Source of the DNA: Geodermatophilus sp. DSM 45219
Lineage (GTDB): Bacteria; Actinomycetota; Actinomycetes; Mycobacteriales; Geodermatophilaceae
Assembly: GCF_900104025.1 (NCBI RefSeq)
Contig: NZ_FNIQ01000002.1
Coordinates: forward strand, 310,001 to 374,000
Length of the DNA: 64,000 nt
Direction: 5' to 3'
Both the position numbers and the translations under genes were made by a program. Below the pieces are notes generated by a model. That model saw only the letters and a list, made by a program, of their open reading frames with translations, was not told where the DNA came from and did not search any database. Below, piece by piece: positions 23,004-32,617 of this stretch (within the stretch, counting starts at the first letter, position 1; every line of letters begins with the position of its first letter).

Positions 23004-24173
23004 TCAGCGGATCGCGCCGACGGTGACGCGGTCGACCGTCCAGGCGCGGGCCTGGTCGCTGAGCGTGATGCCCAGTCCCGGCCGGTCGGAGATGTACATG
23101 CGCCCGTCGCGGGTCTCCAGGCGCTCGTTGAACAGCGGGTGCAGCCAGTCGAAGTGCTCCACCCACGGCTCGCGAGGGTAGGCCGCCGCCAGGTGGGCGT
23201 GGATCTCCATGGCGAAGTGCGGCGCGAGCTGCAGGTTCGCGACGTCGGCGAGGGTGGCCAGCCTGAGGAACTGGGTGATGCCGCCGATGCGCGGGGCGTC
23301 GGGCTGGATGACGTCGACCGCACCGTGCCGGATCAGCTCGGCGTGCTCGGCCACGCTGGTCAGCATCTCCCCGGTGGCGATCGCGGTGTCCAGCGACCGG
23401 GCGAGCTGGGCGTGGCCATCGGCGTCGTAGGCGTCCAGCGGCTCCTCGATCCAGACCAGGTCGAACTCCTCCAGCCGGCGGCCGACCCGCATGGCGGTCG
23501 GCCGGTCCCACTGCTGGTTGGCGTCGACCATGAGCGGCACGCCGTCCCCGATGTGCTCGCGCACGCCGCGGACCCGGCGCAGGTCCTCCGCCGAGTCGGG
23601 CAGCCCGACCTTGATCTTGATGCCGCCGATGCCCTGCTCGAGGGTGCGGGTGGCGTTGTCCGCCACCTGCTCGAGCGACTCGTGCAGGAAGCCGCCGGAG
23701 GTGTTGTAGCAGCGCACCGAGTCGCGGTGCGCGCCGAGCAGCTTGGCCAGCGGCAGGCCGGCGCGCTTGGCCTTGAGGTCCCACAGCGCGACGTCGACCG
23801 CGGCGATGGCCTGCGTGGAGGCGCCGCTGCGGCCCACCGAGGCGCCGGCCCACACGAGCTTGGTCCACAGCCGGCCGATGTCACTGGGGTCCTCGCCGAC
23901 CAGGTCCGGCGCGACCTCGCTCGCGTGCGCGAACTGCGCCGGGCCGCCGGCCCGCTTGGCGTAGCTGAACCCGACGCCCTCGTGCCCGCCCTCGGTGGTG
24001 ACCTCGGCGAACAGGAAGGCCACCTCGGTCATCGGCCGCTGCCGGCCGGTGAAGACCTTGGCGTCGCTGATCGGGTTCGGCAGCGGCAGGGTGACCGAGG
24101 ACAGGGTCACCGACTCGATGCGGTCCAGCACCGCCGGTGCGGTGGTGGGCGCGGTGGGGGCCGTGGTGGTCAC
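23004..24173 (-). CDS. Enolase-superfamily sugar acid dehydratase (L-talarate/galactarate dehydratase-like)
   Basis: A 389-residue mandelate-racemase subgroup enzyme: KxK motif in GGIKIKVG (base on second Lys), metal ligands in VDANQQW, WIEEPLD and ATGEML, His/Asp dyad region in DVIQPDAPRIGGITQF and APHFAMEIHAHLA. This pattern fits L-talarate/galactarate dehydratases, which dehydrate hexarates to 5-keto-4-deoxy-glucarate. It sits between gudD and the semialdehyde dehydrogenase gene. Related mandelate-racemase-type dehydratases acting on other acid sugars cannot be excluded. Confidence 0.85.
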   Translation of the reverse strand: MTTTAPTAPTTAPAVLDRIESVTLSSVTLPLPNPISDAKVFTGRQRPMTEVAFLFAEVTTEGGHEGVGFSYAKRAGGPAQFAHASEVAPDLVGEDPSDIGRLWTKLVWAGASVGRSGASTQAIAAVDVALWDLKAKRAGLPLAKLLGAHRDSVRCYNTSGGFLHESLEQVADNATRTLEQGIGGIKIKVGLPDSAEDLRRVRGVREHIGDGVPLMVDANQQWDRPTAMRVGRRLEEFDLVWIEEPLDAYDADGHAQLARSLDTAIATGEMLTSVAEHAELIRHGAVDVIQPDAPRIGGITQFLRLATLADVANLQLAPHFAMEIHAHLAAAYPREPWVEHFDWLHPLFNERLETRDGRMYISDRPGLGITLSDQARAWTVDRVTVGAIR

Positions 24174-24189
24174 GTGTCTCCTCGGTTCG

Positions 24190-25542
24190 TCAGCGGACCA
24201 GGCAGGGCCGCTTGGGGTCGAACGCCCAGCCGGGCACGAGGTACTGCATGGCCACGGCGTCGTCGCGCGCGCCGAGGCCGTGCTCGAGGTACAGCTCGTG
24301 CGCGGCGGCCAGGGCGTCGCGGTCCAGTTCCACCCCCAGGCCGGGCGCGGTGGGGACGGCGATGGCGCCGTCGCGGATCTGCAGCGGCTCGCGGGTGAGC
24401 GCCTGACCGTCCTGCCAGATCCAGTGCGTGTCCAGGGCGGTGATCTGCCCCGGCGCGGCGGCGCCGACCTGGGTGAACATCGCCAGCGAGACGTCGAAGT
24501 GGTTGTTCGAGTGCGAGCCCCAGGTCAGCCCGAAGTCGCTGCACAGCTGGGCGACGCGGACCGAGCCGCGCATGGTCCAGAAGTGCGGGTCGGCCAGCGG
24601 GATGTCCACGGCGTTCGAGCGGACGGCGTGCGCCATCTGCCGCCAGTCGGTGGCGATCATGTTGGTCGCGGTCGGCAGACCGGTGGCCCGGCGGAACTCG
24701 GCCATGGTCTCGCGGCCGGACCAGCCGCCCTCGGCGCCGACCGGGTCCTCGGCGTAGGCGAGCACCCCGTGCAGGTCGCGGCACAGCTCGACCGCCTCGG
24801 CGAGCAGCCAGCCGCCGTTGGGGTCCAGGGTGATCCGGGCGTCGGGGAACCGCTGCGCCAGCGCACGGACGGCGGCGACCTCCTCGCTCCCGGCGAGCAC
24901 GCCGCCCTTGAGCTTGAAGTCGGTGAACCCGTAGCGGGCCTGCGCGGCCTCGGCCAGCGCGACGACCGCCTCGGGGGTCAGCGCGGGCTCGCGGCGCAGC
25001 CGCTCCCAGTCGTCGGCGGGGTCGGCCTCGGCCAGGTACGGCAGGTCGGTGGCCCGCCGGTCCCCGACGTAGAAGAGGTAGCCCAGCATCGGCACGCTGT
25101 CGCGCTGCTGGCCCTCGCCGAGCAGCTCGGCCACCGGGACCTCCAGGTGCTGGCCCAGCAGGTCCAGCAGCGCGGACTCCAGCGCGGTGACCGCGTGGAT
25201 CGTCGTCCGCAGGTCGAAGGTCTGCAGGCCGCGGCCGCCGGCGTCCCGGTCGGCGAAGGTGGCCGCGACCTGCCGCAGCAGTCGGCCGTACCGCGCGACC
25301 GGCTGCCCGGCGAGCAGCTCGCCGGCGTCGGCGATGGTGCGGCGGATCGCCTCGCCGCCGGGCACCTCGCCCAGGCCGACGCGGCCCTCGGAGTCGGTGA
25401 CGACCGCGATGTTGCGCGTGAAGAAGGGCCCGTGCGCGCCGCTGAGGTTGAGCAGCATGCTGTCGTGCCCGGCGACGGGCACCACCTCGACGCGGGCCAC
25501 GGTGGGCGTGCGGCCGGTCACGACGTCCTCCATCGGGTTCAC
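24190..25542 (-). CDS. gudD: D-glucarate dehydratase
   Basis: A ~450-residue enolase-superfamily enzyme with diagnostic GudD motifs: [27 protein letters not shown] (KxK), [51 protein letters not shown] and DTHWIWQ. It dehydrates D-glucarate (and L-idarate) to 5-keto-4-deoxy-D-glucarate. The GTG at 25542 gives the 4-base overlap seen throughout this operon; the ATG at 25533 is a possible alternative that removes three residues. Confidence 0.93.
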   Translation of the reverse strand: MNPMEDVVTGRTPTVARVEVVPVAGHDSMLLNLSGAHGPFFTRNIAVVTDSEGRVGLGEVPGGEAIRRTIADAGELLAGQPVARYGRLLRQVAATFADRDAGGRGLQTFDLRTTIHAVTALESALLDLLGQHLEVPVAELLGEGQQRDSVPMLGYLFYVGDRRATDLPYLAEADPADDWERLRREPALTPEAVVALAEAAQARYGFTDFKLKGGVLAGSEEVAAVRALAQRFPDARITLDPNGGWLLAEAVELCRDLHGVLAYAEDPVGAEGGWSGRETMAEFRRATGLPTATNMIATDWRQMAHAVRSNAVDIPLADPHFWTMRGSVRVAQLCSDFGLTWGSHSNNHFDVSLAMFTQVGAAAPGQITALDTHWIWQDGQALTREPLQIRDGAIAVPTAPGLGVELDRDALAAAHELYLEHGLGARDDAVAMQYLVPGWAFDPKRPCLVR

Positions 25543-26831
25543 CACCGGGGGCTCTCCGCGACGTACGAGGGGTCGACCCGCTGCATGTAGCCGGTGTCGT
25601 CCCGCTCGCGGAGGCCGCAGTCGAGGTACTGCTGGTGCAGCCGGGCCAGGCCGTCGGGGTCGAGCTCGATCCCGAGCCCGGGTGCGGTGGGCACCGCGAC
25701 CGCGCCGCCCTCGAACCGCAGGGCACCCGGGACGACGACGTCCTCGGCCGGGTCCTTCCAGGGCCAGTGCGTGTCGCAGGCGTAGTCGAGGTTCGGCGTG
25801 GCCGCGGCCAGGTGGGTCATCGCGGCGAGGCTGATGCCGAGGTGGGAGTTGGAGTGCATGGACAGCCCCATGCCGAAGGTCTCGCACACGGCGGCCAGCG
25901 ACTGGGACCGCCGCAGCCCGCCCCAGAAGTGGTGGTCGGAGAGGACCACCTGGACGGCGTCCTGGCGGACCGCGGGCGGCAGGTGCTCGAAGGCGACGAC
26001 GCACATGTTGGTGGCCAGCGGCATCGGCACCTCGCGCGCGACCGCGGCCATGCCCTCGATGGTCGGCGTGGGGTCCTCCAGGTACTCGAGCACCCCGTCC
26101 AGCGCCTGCCCGACGCCGATGGAGGTCTCGACGGTCCAGGCGGCGTTGGGGTCCAGGCGCAGCGGGTGCTCCGGGAACTCCGCGCGCAGCGCCTCGATCG
26201 CGGCGACCTCCTCCTCGGGCGGCAGCACGCCGCCCTTGAGCTTGATCGCGGTGAAGCCGAAGTCGTCGACCATGCGCCGGGCCTGCGCGACGAGGCCGTC
26301 GGGGTCGAGGGCGGCGCCCCACTCGTCCTCGGGGGCACCGGGGTGGCCGGCCCACTTGTAGAACAGGTAGGCGCTGTACGGCACGGCCGGGCGCACCGCC
26401 CCGCCGAGCAGGTCGCTCACCGGGCGGCCGAGGAGCCTGCCCTGCAGGTCGAGCGCCGCGACCTCGAACGGGGAGGACACCCGCTCGGCGGTGGCCGACC
26501 CGGTCACCATGCCGCTCATCCCGTGCCCGCCGCGGCCGTCGTCGGCCGAGAGGGCGGGCAGCACGCGCTGCCGGAGCCCCGGGAGGTCGAAGACGTCGAC
26601 CCCGACGAGTTCCTCGGCCGCGCGCCGGAGCCGGGCCAGGTGCGGCAGGTCGCCGTAGGACTCGCCGAGGCCGGTGACGCCCGCGTCGGTGTGCACCTGC
26701 ACCACCGAGCGCAGCGCGTACGGCTCGTGGACGCCGACCGCGTTGAGCAGCGGCGGGTCGCGGAAGGCGACCGGGGTGATCTCCACCCGGGTGACCCGGG
26801 CACCGTCGGTCGGCTGGGGGGAGGCGGGCAT
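25539..26831 (-). CDS. Glucarate dehydratase-related enolase-superfamily dehydratase (second paralogue)
   Basis: This 430-residue paralogue of the adjacent gudD retains the catalytic frame: [15 protein letters not shown] (KxK), [51 protein letters not shown] and CDTHWPWK. It diverges at substrate-contact positions; for example SDHHFW replaces ADPHFW. E. coli likewise carries a glucarate dehydratase-related GudX next to GudD. Substrate may be a different hexarate or pentarate. It starts with ATG at 26831, sharing one base with the KdgD stop. Confidence 0.85.
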   Translation of the reverse strand: MPASPQPTDGARVTRVEITPVAFRDPPLLNAVGVHEPYALRSVVQVHTDAGVTGLGESYGDLPHLARLRRAAEELVGVDVFDLPGLRQRVLPALSADDGRGGHGMSGMVTGSATAERVSSPFEVAALDLQGRLLGRPVSDLLGGAVRPAVPYSAYLFYKWAGHPGAPEDEWGAALDPDGLVAQARRMVDDFGFTAIKLKGGVLPPEEEVAAIEALRAEFPEHPLRLDPNAAWTVETSIGVGQALDGVLEYLEDPTPTIEGMAAVAREVPMPLATNMCVVAFEHLPPAVRQDAVQVVLSDHHFWGGLRRSQSLAAVCETFGMGLSMHSNSHLGISLAAMTHLAAATPNLDYACDTHWPWKDPAEDVVVPGALRFEGGAVAVPTAPGLGIELDPDGLARLHQQYLDCGLRERDDTGYMQRVDPSYVAESPRW

Positions 26832-27814
26832 CAGGAGACCTTGTCGACCAGGGCGGTCAGCTCGGCCAGCTCGGCCTCGGTCAGGTCCGACAGCGGCGGG
26901 CGGACCCGCCCGCCGTCCCGGCCGACGGCGGTCAGGCCCGCCTTGACGATGGAGACGGCGTAGCCCTTGGCCCGGTCGCGGATGTCGAGGTAGGGGATCA
27001 CGAAGTCGTTGAGCATCTGGTAGACGGCGGTGCGGTCCTGGGCGCGGACGGCGGCGTAGAAGCGCAGTGCGAACTCGGGCAAGAAGTTGTAGAGCGCCGA
27101 CGAGTACGTGGTGACGCCGAGTTGCAGGAGCGGCAGCGCGAAGGTCTCCGCCGTGGGCAGCCCGCCGACGTAGATCAGCCGGTCGCCGACGCGGGCGTAG
27201 GTGCGGGTCATCTGCTCGATGTCGCCCACGCCGTCCTTGAGGCCGATCAGGTTGGGGTTGCGCTCGGCCACCTCGGCCACCGTCGCGTCGGTGAGCACGG
27301 CGTTCGCCCGGCTGTAGACGATGACGCCCAGGTCGGTGGCGCGGCACACGGCGCCGATGTGCTCGACCAGGCCCCGCTGGCTGGCCTCGGTGAGGTAGGG
27401 CGGGAACAGCAGGAGACCCGAGGCACCCGCCGCCTGCGCCGCCTGGGCCTGGGCGACGGAGACGGCCGTGCCGCCGGTGGCGGGAGCGATGACCGGCACC
27501 CGGTCGGCGACCTCGTCGACGGCGACGCGCACCACGCGGTCCATCTCCGCCGAGGTCAGCGAGAAGCCCTCGCCCGTCCCGCCAGCGGCGAAGAGACCGG
27601 CCACGTCGAACCCCGACTGCCAGGCCAGGTGCTCGCGGTAGCGGGCCTCGTCGAACTGCAACTCGGCGTCGAAGTGGGTCACCGGGAAGGAGAGCAGGCC
27701 GGACTTCAGCCGGTCAGCGAGGGCGTCCGGGGGCAGCAGCGTCACGGGGATCGTGTCCTTGGTCCGACGGGTCCGCGCCGGGTCGTCCGGGGCGCGGGCT
27801 GTGGTCGCGGCCAC
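26831..27814 (-). CDS. kdgD: 5-dehydro-4-deoxyglucarate dehydratase
   Basis: A DHDPS/NAL-family TIM barrel with [14 protein letters not shown] near the N-terminus, [22 protein letters not shown] (Tyr) and the Schiff-base lysine in [11 protein letters not shown] (Lys193 in the long form). KdgD dehydrates and decarboxylates 5-keto-4-deoxy-glucarate to alpha-ketoglutarate semialdehyde. The GTG at 27814 gives 327 residues; an internal GTG at 27745 gives 304, the usual family length, so the first 23 residues may not be translated. First structural gene after the LysR regulator. Confidence 0.93.
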   Translation of the reverse strand: MAATTARAPDDPARTRRTKDTIPVTLLPPDALADRLKSGLLSFPVTHFDAELQFDEARYREHLAWQSGFDVAGLFAAGGTGEGFSLTSAEMDRVVRVAVDEVADRVPVIAPATGGTAVSVAQAQAAQAAGASGLLLFPPYLTEASQRGLVEHIGAVCRATDLGVIVYSRANAVLTDATVAEVAERNPNLIGLKDGVGDIEQMTRTYARVGDRLIYVGGLPTAETFALPLLQLGVTTYSSALYNFLPEFALRFYAAVRAQDRTAVYQMLNDFVIPYLDIRDRAKGYAVSIVKAGLTAVGRDGGRVRPPLSDLTEAELAELTALVDKVS

Positions 27815-27868
27815 CGTAGGAAGACTGATCGATGCCCGTCCAATCGTCTTTGCGCATCGCTCGATGCC

Positions 27869-27878
27869 ATACCGGTAT
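27869..27878. promoter_or_regulatory. 10-bp perfect palindrome upstream of kdgD
   Basis: The sequence ataccggtat is its own reverse complement. It ends at the first base of the LysR-gene stop codon, ~55 bases upstream of the kdgD GTG start, a plausible operator position. No protein can be assigned to it. Confidence 0.35.
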
Positions 27879-28771
27879 CAGGATCGGCCGGTCCGCCGCT
27901 CCAGCACCGCGAGCGCCCGCCACAGCGCCGGGTTCTTCGAGTCCTTCGCCCAGAGCAGGTGCAGCTCCACCGGCTCGGGCACCGGGGTCTCCAGCCGGAC
28001 GAACCCGACACCCTCGATCGGCAGCCGCGCGGCGGACTCCGGCACGAAGGCCACCCCGCGACCGGCCGCGACGAGCCAGAGCATCGTGAGCACCTGGCTC
28101 ACCGTGTGCACGGTGTTCTCCGCGGCGATCGGCACGACACCGGCCACCAGGTCGTAGAAGTACTTCGCCTTGGTGGGCGAGTGCATGACCACCGGCGTGG
28201 ACGCGAGGTCGGCGGCCCGCGCGGGGCGCCCCAGCCCCAGCAGCCGGTGACCCACCGGGGCGGCGACGAGCAGCGCCTCGCGGTGCAGCAGCCGGTGCCC
28301 GAAGGCCTCCTCGTCGAAGGGCGGCCGCCCCAGTCCCAGGTCGACCTCCTCGTTGAGCAGCCCGGCGACCTGCTCGCGGGTCACCATCTCGGCGAGGTCG
28401 ACGTCGACGTCGGGCAGCTCCCGCGCCAGGTCGTTGAGCAGCTGCCCGAGCGTCCCGTAGGTCGAGGCGGCGGTGAAGCCGATCCGCACCACGCCGCTGG
28501 CGCCCGACGACACCCGGCGGGCGAGCTCGGGGGCGGAGTCGGCCAGGCCGAGGAGCCGCCGGGCCTCGACCAGGAAGACCTGGCCGGCGGCGGTGAGGGT
28601 GACCCGGCGGTTGTCCCGCTCGAGCAGCTGGGCGCCCACGACACGCTCCAGCTTCTGGATCTGGCGGCTCAACGGCGGTTGGGTCATCTTCAGCCGCGCG
28701 GCCGCCCGGCCGAAGTGCAGCTCGTCAGCGACGGCAACGAAACCGCGGAGCTGCTCGAGGGTGAACGCCAT
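27878..28771 (-). CDS. LysR-family transcriptional regulator
   Basis: A 297-residue LTTR. The N-terminal winged helix is clear (MAFTLEQLRGFVAVADELHF, AAARLKMTQPPLSRQIQKLE), with an effector-binding domain from about residue 90. It lies directly ahead of kdgD on the same strand and divergent to tctC, so it probably controls both the catabolic operon and the transporter in response to a sugar acid; this is inferred from position. The upstream gap (28772-28912) holds near-symmetric ccaatgccgcaatgg at about 28788-28802, a possible binding site. Confidence 0.92.
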   Translation of the reverse strand: MAFTLEQLRGFVAVADELHFGRAAARLKMTQPPLSRQIQKLERVVGAQLLERDNRRVTLTAAGQVFLVEARRLLGLADSAPELARRVSSGASGVVRIGFTAASTYGTLGQLLNDLARELPDVDVDLAEMVTREQVAGLLNEEVDLGLGRPPFDEEAFGHRLLHREALLVAAPVGHRLLGLGRPARAADLASTPVVMHSPTKAKYFYDLVAGVVPIAAENTVHTVSQVLTMLWLVAAGRGVAFVPESAARLPIEGVGFVRLETPVPEPVELHLLWAKDSKNPALWRALAVLERRTGRS

Positions 28772-28912
28772 GCCCGCAAGGTATCAACCAATGCCGCAAT
28801 GGATTTGGACAGGCATGAGCCGGTCTTCTTAGGCTCGCCGACGACCAGGCGTCCGTGACGCCACTCACACCGCCCGCGGCCCGGCCACGGCTGCTCTCCG
28901 AGGGGAACTCTC

Positions 28913-29920
28913 ATGACCACGATCAACCGCGCGCGCCGATGGGCGACGGCCGGTACCGGCCTGGCCCTGACCCTGTCGCTGGCCGCCTGCGGCGGCAACG
29001 TCGGCGGCGGGGGCTCCGATGCGGCCGAGTACCCCGACGGCCCGGTGACGATCCTGGTGGGTGCCGACCCCGGTGGCAGCACCGACCTCATCGCCCGGGC
29101 GGCAGCCGAGGGCATGTCCGACGAGCTCGGGGTCGCGGTCAACGTCGAGAACCGCCCCGGCGCCAACGGCGCGCTGTCGCTCCAGGAGCTCGCCGGCGAG
29201 GAGCCGGACGGGCAGACCCTGGCGGTCTTCAACGGCAGCCTGGCGTACATCACGCCGTTCGCGGTGGCCGAGGGCGAGGCCGTCTCGATCGAGGACTACG
29301 AGGTCGTCAGCGGGCTCTCGCTCGACGACTACGTGCTCGTCACCGCCCCGGACTCGGGCTTCGCGACGGTCGAGGACCTCGCCGCGGCCGGCCGGCCGAT
29401 CACCTTCGGCACCACGGGCGTGGGCACCGGCAGCCAGCTCTCCCAGGAGCTGCTGTTCAACCAGGCCGGCATCGAGGCGACCTCGGTGCCCTTCGACGGC
29501 GGCGCGCCGACGCTGACCGCCGTCCTGGGTGGCCAGGTCGACGTCGGTTCGATCCAGCTGGGTGAGGCCATCGAGCAGATCGAGGCCGGCGAGCTGACCC
29601 CGATCGTGACCTTCGCCGAGGAACGCCCGACCTACCTGCCCGACACCCCGACCGCGATCGAGGCCGGCTACGACGTGCCGGTGCAGCAGTCGCGGGCCCT
29701 CGTCGCCCCGCAGGGCACCCCTGCCGAGGTGGTCGACCGGTTGAACGAGGCCCTGGACGCCACCTTCGAGACCGAGGCCTACCAGCAGTTCAACGAGGAC
29801 AACCAGCTCACCCCGTGGGAGGTCGACGGCGCGCAGGTGACCGAGGAGTACACCTCCAACCTGCAGGACTACCGCGCCGTGGTCGAGGAGTACGGCATCG
29901 ACCTCGGCGCGGAGCAGTGA
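28913..29920 (+). CDS. tctC: Tripartite tricarboxylate transporter solute-binding lipoprotein (TctC/Bug family)
   Basis: A 335-residue periplasmic-type binding protein. The signal peptide ends in a lipobox (LAAC, Cys near residue 26), so it is anchored outside the membrane. Bug-family landmarks are TILVGADPGGSTDLIAR, NVENRPGANG, TFGTTGVGTGSQL and the aspartate-containing loop near VPFDGGAPTLTAVLGGQVD. It captures a carboxylate substrate for TctAB. Divergent from the aldarate LysR gene, so an aldarate is the likely ligand. The stop overlaps the tctB GTG. Confidence 0.9.
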   Translation: MTTINRARRWATAGTGLALTLSLAACGGNVGGGGSDAAEYPDGPVTILVGADPGGSTDLIARAAAEGMSDELGVAVNVENRPGANGALSLQELAGEEPDGQTLAVFNGSLAYITPFAVAEGEAVSIEDYEVVSGLSLDDYVLVTAPDSGFATVEDLAAAGRPITFGTTGVGTGSQLSQELLFNQAGIEATSVPFDGGAPTLTAVLGGQVDVGSIQLGEAIEQIEAGELTPIVTFAEERPTYLPDTPTAIEAGYDVPVQQSRALVAPQGTPAEVVDRLNEALDATFETEAYQQFNEDNQLTPWEVDGAQVTEEYTSNLQDYRAVVEEYGIDLGAEQ

Positions 29921-30573
29921 CCGCTGCCTCCGGCGGGGCGTCCGCGCCCGGGAGCCCCGGCGGCCGCTCGGCCGCCGGGGCTCCCCCGGCGGGCCGTCCG
30001 CAGCCCGAGGGCACGCCCGCTCCCGTCGCCGCCGAGGCCCGCCCGGCGGACCTCGACGACCTGCCGCTGGAGGAGATGAGCCTCGAGGAGGCCATCCACC
30101 GGGTCGAGGAGGCCGAGCACGAGGGCCGCCCGCCGGCCGCCGGCACGCCGAGCAACCTCGTCACGGCCGTCGTCGTCATCGCCCTGGGAGGAGCCGCCCT
30201 CGCCGGCGCGGTCGGCCTGGGCCTCGGCACCGCCGCGGAGCCCGGCTCGGGCACCTGGCCGATGCTCGTCGCCGTCGTCACCGTGCTGATCGGCGTCGCG
30301 CTGGTCGCGGTCGCCCGCCGGGCACACGACAGCGAGCGGTTCACGCGCAGCAGCCTGCTCGTGCTGGTCGGGCTCGCGACGATGGTCGTCTTCGTCGCCC
30401 TGCTGCCGGTCATCGGCTTCGAGATCCCGGCCGCGCTGCTCTGCTTCGTGTGGCTGCGCTTCCTGGGCGCCGAGAGCTGGCGGCTGTCGCTGGGCCTCAG
30501 CGTCGGCCTGGTCGCCGCGTTCTACCTCGTCTTCGTGGGCGCCCTCGGGGTGTCCATCCCGCACCTCTTCTAG
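29917..30573 (+). CDS. tctB: Tripartite tricarboxylate transporter small membrane subunit
   Basis: A 218-residue protein with four hydrophobic segments in the C-terminal two thirds, matching the four-helix TctB subunit. An unusual ~75-residue N-terminal cytoplasmic tail rich in Ala/Pro/Gly and then acidic (DLPLEEMSLEEAIHRVEEAEHE) precedes the first helix; the GTG at 29917 is supported by the 4-base overlap with tctC. It ends in TAG followed two codons later by another TAG. Confidence 0.85.
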   Translation: MTAASGGASAPGSPGGRSAAGAPPAGRPQPEGTPAPVAAEARPADLDDLPLEEMSLEEAIHRVEEAEHEGRPPAAGTPSNLVTAVVVIALGGAALAGAVGLGLGTAAEPGSGTWPMLVAVVTVLIGVALVAVARRAHDSERFTRSSLLVLVGLATMVVFVALLPVIGFEIPAALLCFVWLRFLGAESWRLSLGLSVGLVAAFYLVFVGALGVSIPHLF

Positions 30574-30581
30574 GAGTAGCC

Positions 30582-32111
30582 GTGGACTTCGCCCCGGTGC
30601 TCGACGGCTTCGGTGTCGTGCTCGAGCCGGTCAACCTGCTCTACTGCCTGATCGGTGTCGTCATCGGCATGCTGGTCGGCGTGCTGCCCGGGCTCGGCCC
30701 GGCGGCGACCATCGCCATCCTGCTGCCGATCACCTTCGGCATCGAGCCGGTGACGGCGATCATCATGCTGGCCGGCATCTTCTACGGGGCCCAGTACGGC
30801 GGGACCATCACCTCGGTGCTGCTGCGGCTGCCCGGTGAGGCGTCGTCGGTCGTCACCGTCTTCGACGGGTACGCCCTGGCCCGCCAGGGGCGCGCGGGGA
30901 CCGCACTGGGCATCGCGGCCATCGGCTCCTTCGTGGGCGGCACGGTCTCGATCGTCGCGCTGACCCTGGTGGCTCCCCTGGTCGCCGGCTTCGCGCTCGA
31001 CTTCGGCCCTCCCGAGTACACCGCCCTCGCGCTGCTCGGCATCCTGCTCGTCGCCACCGTCAGCGGGGGGAGCCGGCTCAAGGCCGTCGTGGCAGCCTGC
31101 GTCGGACTGCTGCTGGCCACCGTCGGCCGCGACACGTTCACCGGCGCCGAGCGGTTCACCTTCGACAACCTGAACCTGGCCGACGGCCTGGACTTCGTCC
31201 CGATCGCGATGGGCCTGTTCGGTCTCGGGGAGATCCTCTACAACCTCGAGGAACGGCACCGCACGGTGCACGCACCGGCCACGGTGGCCAACGTCTGGCC
31301 GTCCCGTACCGACCTCCGCCAGGCCTCCGGCGCCATCGGCCGCGGCTCGGTGCTCGGGTTCTTCCTCGGCATCCTCCCCGGCGGCGGCGCCACCATCTCC
31401 TCGCTGGCCGCCTACGCGCTGGAGAAGCGGCGGTCGAAGACGCCGGAGCGCTTCGGCAAGGGCGCCGTCGAGGGCGTCGCGGCACCGGAGACGGCGAACA
31501 ACGCGGCCGCGACGTCGTCGTTCATCCCGCTGCTCACCCTCGGGATCCCCGCCAACGGGACCATGGCGGTCATCTTCGGCGCGCTGCTGATCCAGGGCGT
31601 CGCCGTCGGCCCGCAGCTGGTCAGCCAGGAGCCCGAGCTGTTCTGGGGCGTCGTCAACTCCATGTACATCGACAACATCCTGTTGCTGATCATGAGCATC
31701 CCGCTGGTCGGCCTGTTCGTGCGGATCCTGCGGGTCAGGCCGGCGATCCTCGCCCCGGTCACCGTGATGATCACGCTCATCGGCGTCTACACGGTGAACA
31801 ACAGCGTGTTCGACATCGTGCTGGTGATCGTGTTCGGCGCCCTGGGCTACGTCATGAAGAAGCTGGGGTTCGAGCCGGGGCCACTGGTGCTCGCCTTCGT
31901 CCTCGGCTCGCTGCTGGAGGACTCGCTGCGCCGATCGCTGCGGATCTTCGAGGGCGACCCGACCGGCTTCCTGACCCGGCCGATCTCCGGGACGCTGCTC
32001 GTCCTCTTCGTGCTGGTCGCCCTCCTCCCGGCGTTCCAGGCCCTCCGCCACCGCCGGCGCGCCACCGCGCACGACGCCGCCGCCGCCACCGACGACAAGG
32101 AGCTCGTATGA
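30582..32111 (+). CDS. tctA: Tripartite tricarboxylate transporter large membrane subunit
   Basis: A 509-residue membrane protein with about 11-12 helices. Two inverted family motifs are visible: GVLPGLGPAATIAILLP near residue 35 and GILPGGGATISSLAAY near residue 265, plus FYGAQYGGTITSVLLRLPGE and TLGIPANGTMAV. TctA forms the cation-driven permeation pathway with TctB. The GTG at 30582 follows TAGGAG at an appropriate distance. The C-terminal tail is basic then Ala/Asp-rich; the stop overlaps the ATG of a 26-codon ORF. Confidence 0.92.
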   Translation: MDFAPVLDGFGVVLEPVNLLYCLIGVVIGMLVGVLPGLGPAATIAILLPITFGIEPVTAIIMLAGIFYGAQYGGTITSVLLRLPGEASSVVTVFDGYALARQGRAGTALGIAAIGSFVGGTVSIVALTLVAPLVAGFALDFGPPEYTALALLGILLVATVSGGSRLKAVVAACVGLLLATVGRDTFTGAERFTFDNLNLADGLDFVPIAMGLFGLGEILYNLEERHRTVHAPATVANVWPSRTDLRQASGAIGRGSVLGFFLGILPGGGATISSLAAYALEKRRSKTPERFGKGAVEGVAAPETANNAAATSSFIPLLTLGIPANGTMAVIFGALLIQGVAVGPQLVSQEPELFWGVVNSMYIDNILLLIMSIPLVGLFVRILRVRPAILAPVTVMITLIGVYTVNNSVFDIVLVIVFGALGYVMKKLGFEPGPLVLAFVLGSLLEDSLRRSLRIFEGDPTGFLTRPISGTLLVLFVLVALLPAFQALRHRRRATAHDAAAATDDKELV

Positions 32112-32188
32112 CCGAGTTGACGAGGTCACCCAGAGACACAGCACCGTCGGTCGCGACGCCGACGAGCGCCAGCGAGGAGCGCTCGTGA
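32108..32188 (+). CDS. 26-aa micro-ORF linking tctA and the Usp gene
   Basis: ATG at 32108 overlaps the tctA stop (ATGA) and the micro-ORF stop overlaps the GTG of the universal stress gene (GTGA). The peptide is hydrophilic, rich in Ser/Thr/Glu. Its codons (ttg, agg, tca, aga, aca, gca) are unlike the GC-ending codons of its neighbours. It may only pass ribosomes along, or it may be non-coding sequence; no family recognised. Confidence 0.35.
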   Translation: MTELTRSPRDTAPSVATPTSASEERS

Positions 32189-32574
32189 CCGTCCTCGTCG
32201 CTTACGTCCCCACGCCCGAGGGGGACGCCGCGTTCGCCGCCGCGGTCGAGGAGGCCGGCCGTCGCCGCGACCGGCTGGTCCTGCTCAACACCCCGCGCGA
32301 GGGCGCCCCGGTCAGCGCGGCCATGGCCGGCGAGGACGCCGTCCGGGCCCTCGTCGCCCGGGCGTCGGCCGCCGGCGTCGAGGTCGAGGTGCACCAGGAG
32401 GCGCACGCCGGCGACGTGGCCGACGAGGTCGTCCGGGTGGCCGGCGCGGTCGACGCGGCGGTGATCGTGATCGGCCTGCGGAAGCGCTCGCCGGTCGGCA
32501 AGCTGCTCATGGGCAGCACCGCCCAGCGGATCCTGCTCGACGCCGACCGCCCGGTGCTCGCCGTCAAGCCCTGA
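32185..32574 (+). CDS. Universal stress protein (UspA family)
   Basis: A 129-residue single Usp domain: N-terminal strand TVLVAYVPTPEG, acidic loop, VIVIGLRKRSPVGKLLMGSTAQRILLDADRPVLAVKP at the C-terminus containing the G-x2-G-x9-G-S-like nucleotide-binding motif in modified form. Usp subunits often accompany TTT transporters in actinobacteria, possibly as regulatory ATP/AMP-binding partners. It is the last gene of the tctCBA unit. Confidence 0.87.
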   Translation: MTVLVAYVPTPEGDAAFAAAVEEAGRRRDRLVLLNTPREGAPVSAAMAGEDAVRALVARASAAGVEVEVHQEAHAGDVADEVVRVAGAVDAAVIVIGLRKRSPVGKLLMGSTAQRILLDADRPVLAVKP

Positions 32575-32617
32575 CGCCCCGGACCGCGCCGGCCGGCCTC
32601 CTGGGAGGCTGGCCGGC

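Noticed and set aside
30571..30590. TAG-GAG-TAG after tctB as a Sec site
   Set aside because: The frame ends at the second TAG without any redox motif; TctB is complete and tctA starts in another frame.
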